Positions 6,927-10,727 of a stretch of 10,727 nucleotides of DNA are shown here, piece by piece. Every line of letters begins with the position of its first letter. Position 1 is the stretch's first letter. This DNA is from CAUJGQ01 sp038325665 (GTDB lineage: Bacteria; Chloroflexota; Dehalococcoidia; CAUJGQ01): the NCBI GenBank assembly GCA_038325665.1, contig JBBQJF010000165.1, positions 1 to 10,727 on the forward strand. The letters run 5' to 3'. The notes beneath the pieces were generated by a model. The model was not told where the DNA came from. It saw only the letters and a program-made list of their open reading frames with translations, and ran no database searches. Both the position numbers and the translations under genes were made by a program.

Positions 6927-8038
6927 TCCCGTTCGTTGACCTGAAGGCCCAATATCGCGCTATCAAGCCGGAGATTGACGCGGCTATATCCAGCGTTTTG
7001 GAGAATGCACAATTCGTGCTCGGTCCGGAGGTCAAAGCATTCGAGCAAGAATTCGCGCGGTTCTGTCGCACCGACCACGCGATCGGTGTCAACACCGGCA
7101 CCAGCGCGATTCATCTCGCCCTGCTCGCGGCCGGCGTCGGTCCCGGCGATGAGGTGATCACCACACCCTTCACATTCGTCGCCACCGCCGCCGCTGTGAT
7201 GTACGCCGGCGCACGGCCGGTGTTCGTCGATATCGATCCGGCCACCTACAACATGGATGTCAACCAGATCGAGGCCGCCATCACTCCCGCGACCAAGGCG
7301 ATCCTGCCGGTTCACCTTTACGGCCAGCCGGCCGCCATGGACCCGATCATGGAGATCGCCCGCCGGCGCGGCCTGACCGTGATCGAGGATGCCTGTCAGG
7401 CGCACGGGGCGGAGTACAAAGACCGTCGTGCCGGCAGCATCGGCGACATCGGCTGCTTTAGTTTTTACCCCGGCAAGAATCTCGGCGCGTACGGCGAGGG
7501 CGGGGCGGTCACGACCAACAACCCGGAGTACGCGCGCAAGCTGCGGATGCTGCGCGACTGGGGCACGGAGCAGAAGTATGTCCACGAGCTGCTCGGCTTC
7601 AACTACCGCCTCGAAGAGATTCAGGCCGCCATCCTGCGGGTCAAGCTGCGCCGTCTGGAGGACTGGACCGAGGCGCGACGGGCGAACGCCGCCCGCTACG
7701 ACTCGCTGCTCACTGGCAGCGTTCCGACACCGTTCGCAATGCCTGATGTCCGCCATGTGTACCACATCTATGCCATTCGCACGGCGCGCCGCGCCGAGTT
7801 CCAGGACGAGATGAAGGCGGCGGGGATCGCCACCGGTATCCACTATCCCATCCCGGTCCACCTCCAGCCGGCCTGCGCCGTGCTCGGGTACAGCCGCGGT
7901 GATTTCCCGCATGCCGAGCGCGCCGCCGATGAGGTGCTGTCGCTGCCTATGTTCGCCGAGTTGACCAACGAGCAAATCGAGGTCGTTGCCGGTGCTGTTA
8001 AGGCGTCAGCACCGGCGCTGACGGCGCAGTCCGCATAA
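6923..8038 (+). CDS. DegT/DnrJ/EryC1/StrS-family PLP-dependent sugar aminotransferase
   Basis: This 371-residue protein has the usual length and layout of the family that transfers an amino group, normally from glutamate, to a keto sugar nucleotide. It opens with MIPFVDLKAQY, as in WbpE-type enzymes. NTGTSAIHLAL forms the PLP phosphate-binding region, TTPFTFVATA follows, and VIEDACQAHGA contains Asp156, which should contact the pyridine nitrogen. SFYPGKNLGAYGEGGA supplies Lys185 as the expected Schiff-base lysine. FNYRLEEIQAAIL is the family's conserved C-terminal segment, and HIYAIR plus GIATGIHYPIPVHLQ complete the substrate region. It follows the dehydrogenase with a 4-base overlap, so its substrate is probably that enzyme's ketone product, as in the WbpB/WbpE and WlbA/WlbC pairs. 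The frame extends upstream to 6731, but that part overlaps the dehydrogenase and lacks family features. Family assignment is secure; substrate is inference. Confidence 0.95.
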   Translation: MIPFVDLKAQYRAIKPEIDAAISSVLENAQFVLGPEVKAFEQEFARFCRTDHAIGVNTGTSAIHLALLAAGVGPGDEVITTPFTFVATAAAVMYAGARPVFVDIDPATYNMDVNQIEAAITPATKAILPVHLYGQPAAMDPIMEIARRRGLTVIEDACQAHGAEYKDRRAGSIGDIGCFSFYPGKNLGAYGEGGAVTTNNPEYARKLRMLRDWGTEQKYVHELLGFNYRLEEIQAAILRVKLRRLEDWTEARRANAARYDSLLTGSVPTPFAMPDVRHVYHIYAIRTARRAEFQDEMKAAGIATGIHYPIPVHLQPACAVLGYSRGDFPHAERAADEVLSLPMFAELTNEQIEVVAGAVKASAPALTAQSA

Positions 8039-8043
8039 TCGCG

Positions 8044-8078
8044 CTGGTTCCTCCCCCAATTGTGAGGAGAGGAACCGG
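8044..8078 (+). terminator. Strong inverted repeat just after the first aminotransferase stop
   Basis: GGTTCCTC (8046-8053) and GAGGAACC (8069-8076) are perfect complements, extended outward by one T-G wobble and one C-G pair, with a loop of about 15 nt. It starts 6 nt after the stop codon. No T-run follows, so it may act as a weak or factor-assisted terminator, or as a 3' end-protecting hairpin between the first two genes and the epimerase. Confidence 0.45.
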
Positions 8079-8141
8079 AGCCGGTCATTCGCCCTGCCTC
8101 CGCGCCGCGTCGTGGCCGAGAGCGGTATGAGTGGATGACCG

Positions 8142-8169
8142 CGGCCCGACGTCCGTGTCTTCCGGGCCG
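8142..8169 (+). promoter_or_regulatory. GC-rich hairpin in the epimerase leader
   Basis: CGGCCCG (8142-8148) and CGGGCCG (8163-8169) form a 7-bp stem with a 14-nt loop. GCGGT/ACCGC (8122-8126 and 8138-8142) lies directly upstream and shares a base, so the two stems could compete. This suggests a structured leader ahead of the epimerase, though GC-rich DNA gives such stems by chance. Confidence 0.25.
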
Positions 8170-8223
8170 TGCCGCGAGTCAGGGGCGGCGCGGTTCGGCC
8201 GAGGCCGAGTCATCCAGAAAGAT

Positions 8224-8227
8224 GGAG
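8224..8227 (+). promoter_or_regulatory. Ribosome-binding site deciding the epimerase start
   Basis: GGAG lies 7 nt before the ATG at 8235. It favours this start over the in-frame ATG at 8169, which would add 22 Arg/Pro-rich residues in front of the Rossmann strand. Confidence 0.65.
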
Positions 8228-8234
8228 TAACGAG

Positions 8235-9239
8235 ATGCAATTGCGTGACAGCGTCGCCGTGATCACCGGTGGCGCCGGTCTGATCGGCTCTCACATCGCT
8301 GACCTGCTGGTCGAGGAAGGCGCCCGCGAAATCGTCGTCCTCGACAATTTCGTGCGCGGTAGTCTGGCGAACCTGGCGTGGGCGCGCGCCGCCGGCTCGG
8401 TTCGCATCATCGAGGGAGATATCCGCGACCCGGCCACGGTTCGGGCCGCGATGCACGGCGCCGACATCGTCTTCCACCAGGCGGCGATCCGGATCACGCA
8501 GTGCGCCGAGGAGCCACGGCTCGCGCTAGAGGTGCTGGCTGATGGCACGTTCAACGTGCTGGAGGCGGCCGTTGCCACCGGTGTGAAGAAAGTGGTGGCC
8601 GCGTCGTCCGCGTCAGTATACGGGCTGGCAGATGAGTTCCCGACTACGGAGCGCCAGAACCCCTACAACAACCGCACGCTGTACGGCGCGGCGAAGGCGT
8701 TTAACGAGGGGCTGCTGCGCAGCTTCAATGACATGTACGGTCTACCCTACGTCGGGCTGCGATACTTCAATGTCTATGGCCCGCGCATGGACACCTATGG
8801 CGCGTACACCGAGGTCTTGATCCGCTGGATGGAGCGCATCGCCAAGGGTCAACCGCCCCTTATCTTCGGTGATGGCTTGCAGACGATGGACTTCATCAAT
8901 GTCGAGGACATCGCACGCGCTAACATCCTGGCGGCGAGGACCGATGTCTCCGATGAAGTGTTCAACGTCGCCAGCGGTGTCGAGACGAGCCTGAACGACC
9001 TCGCGTATTCGCTGTTGCGCGCGATGGATTCGGACCTCACGCCGGAGTATGGCGCCGAGCGCAAGGTCAACGCGGTGCCGCGCCGTCTGGCGGCGATGGA
9101 GAAGGCGACGACCTTGCTGGGCTTCGAGGCACGCATCTCACTCGACGACGGCATGCGCCGGCTGGTCGAGTGGTGGCGTGAGGAGACGGATGGAGTGCAG
9201 GTGGCGCCCGCGCTCGCCACGGCAGCACCGGCGCGGTAA
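8235..9239 (+). CDS. NAD-dependent epimerase/dehydratase (extended SDR, GalE-like)
   Basis: The predicted 334-residue protein is an extended short-chain dehydrogenase/reductase acting on nucleotide sugars. TGGAGLIGSH (residues 11-20) is the NAD-binding glycine motif. VFHQAA and AASSASVYG follow, with the expected catalytic Ser125, and YGAAK supplies Tyr150 and Lys154 of the YxxxK pair. LRYFNVYGPRMD and GDGLQTMDFINVEDIA are typical substrate-domain segments of UDP-sugar 4-epimerases and related 4,6-dehydratases. The likely role is epimerising, or otherwise modifying, the sugar nucleotide used by the adjacent aminotransferases. Sequence alone does not separate 4-epimerase from dehydratase activity. 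The Ser and Tyr/Lys pattern is equally found in GalE enzymes, and I see no diagnostic DE pair before the Ser motif, which slightly favours an epimerase. It lies 196 bp after the first aminotransferase and 280 bp before the second. Confidence 0.9.
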   Translation: MQLRDSVAVITGGAGLIGSHIADLLVEEGAREIVVLDNFVRGSLANLAWARAAGSVRIIEGDIRDPATVRAAMHGADIVFHQAAIRITQCAEEPRLALEVLADGTFNVLEAAVATGVKKVVAASSASVYGLADEFPTTERQNPYNNRTLYGAAKAFNEGLLRSFNDMYGLPYVGLRYFNVYGPRMDTYGAYTEVLIRWMERIAKGQPPLIFGDGLQTMDFINVEDIARANILAARTDVSDEVFNVASGVETSLNDLAYSLLRAMDSDLTPEYGAERKVNAVPRRLAAMEKATTLLGFEARISLDDGMRRLVEWWREETDGVQVAPALATAAPAR

Positions 9240-9374
9240 GGCTGCCGCGCGGATAGCTCGTGGGCGTGCGAAAGTTCGCCATCGTCTCAGATAGCTGACC
9301 GACGCCGAGCGGCGCACATCCTTCATCCGCCTCGTGCAGATCCGTGGCAAAGCATTTACCAGGGCAGTCATCTA

Positions 9375-9388
9375 TGCCCCGCGGGGCA
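9375..9388. promoter_or_regulatory. Perfect 14-bp GC palindrome between epimerase and second aminotransferase
   Basis: TGCCCCGCGGGGCA is its own reverse complement. AGGGC (9361-9365) and GCCCT (9392-9396) flank it and could extend it as an outer stem. It lies 136 bp after the epimerase stop, with no T-run, so it could be an operator-type site, a hairpin or chance. Confidence 0.3.
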
Positions 9389-9446
9389 CACGCCCTCGGC
9401 GGCGTCCACGTTCGAGGCTAAACCCCGTGGTGGCAGGGGCGTAAAG

Positions 9447-9473
9447 TGAGACTGTCGTAGTAGGTAGGTCTCA
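9447..9473 (+). promoter_or_regulatory. Inverted repeat TGAGAC/GTCTCA upstream of second aminotransferase
   Basis: TGAGAC (9447-9452) and GTCTCA (9468-9473) are exact complements with a 15-nt spacer containing GTAGTAGGTAG. It runs into the heptamer repeat and lies about 50-70 bp before the start codon, a sensible place for a regulatory site or leader hairpin. No promoter boxes are obvious. Confidence 0.25.
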
Positions 9474-9499
9474 ACACCCAATACCCAACACCTATCACC
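9472..9499 (+). repeat. Heptamer tandem repeat, CAAYACC x4 (last unit degenerate)
   Basis: Four adjacent 7-bp units read CAACACC, CAATACC, CAACACC and TATCACC. The array is purine-poor on this strand and ends 20 bp before the ATG at 9520, directly ahead of the ribosome site, so it falls in the leader of the second aminotransferase. From memory, similar CAAYACC-type arrays occur in intergenic DNA of some Chloroflexota; I could not check this. Confidence 0.7.
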
Positions 9500-9519
9500 T
9501 GTTTTCGAGGGAGATTGCT

Positions 9520-10727
9520 ATGATCCCTGTCGCTAAACCCTGGATTGGGGAAGAAGAGGCCGAGGCGGCACGCCGCCCACTATTGTCGGGCTGGGTGACG
9601 CAAGGTCCGGAGGTCGCGGCCTTCGAGCGCGAGTTTGCCGAGTTCGCCGGTGCGCCGTTCGCCGCCGCGGTCTCGAACTGCACCGTCGCCCTCCACCTGG
9701 CGCTGCTTGCCGTTGGGGTCAAGCCGGGCGATGAGGTGATCACGGTCAGCCATTCGTTCATCGCCACCGCCAACGTCGTGCGCTATTGCGGCGCCACACC
9801 CGTATTCGTCGATATCGACGCGGGCACGTTTAACATGGATCCGGCCCTGATCGAAGGGGCGATCACCGCGCGCACCCGCGCCATCCTGTGCGTGCATCAG
9901 ATGGGCATGCCCTGTGATATGGACGCGATCATGGAGATCGCCCTCCGGCATGCGTTGCCGGTGGTCGAGGACGCGGCCTGCGCGGCCGGCAGTGAGATCC
10001 TGACCGACGGCGCGTGGCAAAAGATCGGCGCACCGCGGGGTGACATTGCCTGCTTTTCCTTCCATCCGCGCAAGTTGCTGACCACCGGCGACGGCGGTAT
10101 GCTCACCACGGCCAATCCCGCGTACGATCAGCGGTTCCGCCTGTTGCGCCAGCACAGCATGGATGTGCCCGATACCGTCCGCCACGGCGCGAATCAGGTG
10201 ATCTTCGAGTCGTACCCGGAGGTCGGCTTCAACTATCGCCTGACCGATATCCAGGCCGCGGTCGGACGCGAGCAACTCAAGCGGTTGCCGCGCATTATCG
10301 CGCGGCGGCGGCAACAGGCGGCGCGCTATCGCGAGTTGCTTGCCGCGATTCCGGGGCTGGGGCTGCCCGAGGAACCGGAATGGGCGCGAAGCAACTGGCA
10401 GAGCTTCTGCGTGCGGCTGCCCGAGGGCGTTGATCAGGTGGAAGTGATGCAAGCGATGCTCGACGCGGGCGTCTCCACCCGCCGCGGCATCATGTGCAGC
10501 CACCGCGAGCCGGCGTTCGCTTGCGAGCCGTGGGGCTGCGCCGGTGGGTCGGCTTGCACCGGCGACACCTGCACCCACCTGCGGGAGAGCGAGCGGGCAC
10601 AGGATCGGTCGATCATCCTGCCCCTGTTTCACCAGATGACCGATCATGAGCAGGAAACAGTCGCGGCGGCGCTGCGGGCGGCCTGTGCACAAGCCGCGGC
10701 CGAAGGCGAGGCCGCCACGCGAACGCT
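9520..10727 (+). CDS. Second DegT/DnrJ/EryC1/StrS-family aminotransferase with Cys-rich insertion (3' end outside window)
   Basis: The frame is open from the ATG at 9520 to the right edge, giving 402 residues; GAGGGAG at 9507-9513 is the ribosome site. It is a PLP-dependent sugar aminotransferase: NCTVALHLALLAVGVKPGDE is the phosphate-binding region, SHSFIATANVVRY follows, VVEDAACAAGSE gives Asp151 for the pyridine nitrogen, and CFSFHPRKLLTTGDGGM gives Lys185 for the Schiff base. GFNYRLTDIQAAVG, STRRGIMCSHREPAFA and LPLFHQMT are normal C-terminal family blocks. Between the last two lies a Cys-rich stretch with Cys326, 335, 340, 346 and 351. After LPLFHQMT the protein continues with an Ala/Glu-rich tail, so the stop is probably close beyond the window. 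It differs enough from the first aminotransferase to suggest another keto-sugar substrate, perhaps a 4-keto sugar, but that is a guess. Confidence 0.93.
   Translation, partial: MIPVAKPWIGEEEAEAARRPLLSGWVTQGPEVAAFEREFAEFAGAPFAAAVSNCTVALHLALLAVGVKPGDEVITVSHSFIATANVVRYCGATPVFVDIDAGTFNMDPALIEGAITARTRAILCVHQMGMPCDMDAIMEIALRHALPVVEDAACAAGSEILTDGAWQKIGAPRGDIACFSFHPRKLLTTGDGGMLTTANPAYDQRFRLLRQHSMDVPDTVRHGANQVIFESYPEVGFNYRLTDIQAAVGREQLKRLPRIIARRRQQAARYRELLAAIPGLGLPEEPEWARSNWQSFCVRLPEGVDQVEVMQAMLDAGVSTRRGIMCSHREPAFACEPWGCAGGSACTGDTCTHLRESERAQDRSIILPLFHQMTDHEQETVAAALRAACAQAAAEGEAATRT

Noticed and set aside
6869..7975. 368-codon minus-strand frame
   Set aside because: It is a GC-driven antisense shadow of the first aminotransferase with no domain features.
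9400..9435. tRNA-like GTTCGAGGC segment with CCACG/CGTGG arms
   Set aside because: No acceptor stem, anticodon arm or correctly spaced D-arm can be built around it.
9580..10692. 370-codon minus-strand frame
   Set aside because: It is an antisense shadow of the second aminotransferase. A similar shadow opposite the first aminotransferase shows this is a codon-structure effect of the family.

Overview
The window is high-GC bacterial DNA (third codon positions mostly G or C). It holds two leftward genes, then four rightward genes. No rRNA, tRNA, CRISPR array, insertion sequence or phage gene is visible. The organism cannot be fixed from this sequence. A twin-arginine-exported protein combining a dimethylformamidase-like region, DUF4082 and Ig-like domains, with high GC and CAAYACC-type heptamer repeats, would suit a Chloroflexota (Thermomicrobia-like) or actinobacterial genome. 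I lean weakly to Chloroflexota.

Left arm, minus strand. Positions 1-3723 are one unbroken reading frame for a very large exported protein of at least 1241 residues, whose C-terminus runs off the left edge. It starts with a Tat signal, continues with a region like the large (beta) subunit of N,N-dimethylformamidase, then a bacterial Ig-like domain, then alternating DUF4082 and Ig-like (Big_5-type) modules that repeat about every 800 bp in the DNA. A 15-codon ORF with a good ribosome-binding site ends on its start codon. A roughly 570-bp apparently noncoding stretch with several short palindromes separates it from a family 2 glycosyltransferase (4339-5334), whose base composition is clearly less GC-rich than its neighbours.

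Right arm, plus strand. After a divergent intergenic region of about 490 bp comes a sugar-nucleotide group: a Gfo/Idh/MocA dehydrogenase, a DegT/DnrJ/EryC1/StrS aminotransferase whose start overlaps the dehydrogenase stop (ATGA), an extended-SDR NAD-dependent epimerase/dehydratase, and a second DegT-family aminotransferase that runs off the right edge. Oxidation of a sugar hydroxyl to a ketone followed by transamination is the logic of amino-sugar synthesis (as in the WbpB/WbpE and WlbA/WlbC pairs). With the glycosyltransferase, the locus looks like part of a surface-polysaccharide or glycan cluster making one or more amino-sugar nucleotides. No nucleotidyltransferase, flippase or polymerase is inside the window, so the final product cannot be named.

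I see no clear evidence for a wholly new system. The points most worth checking are the Cys-rich insertion in the second aminotransferase, the mini-ORF coupled to the giant exported protein, the foreign-looking glycosyltransferase, the near-identical DUF4082/Ig repeats, and the heptamer repeat ahead of the last gene.
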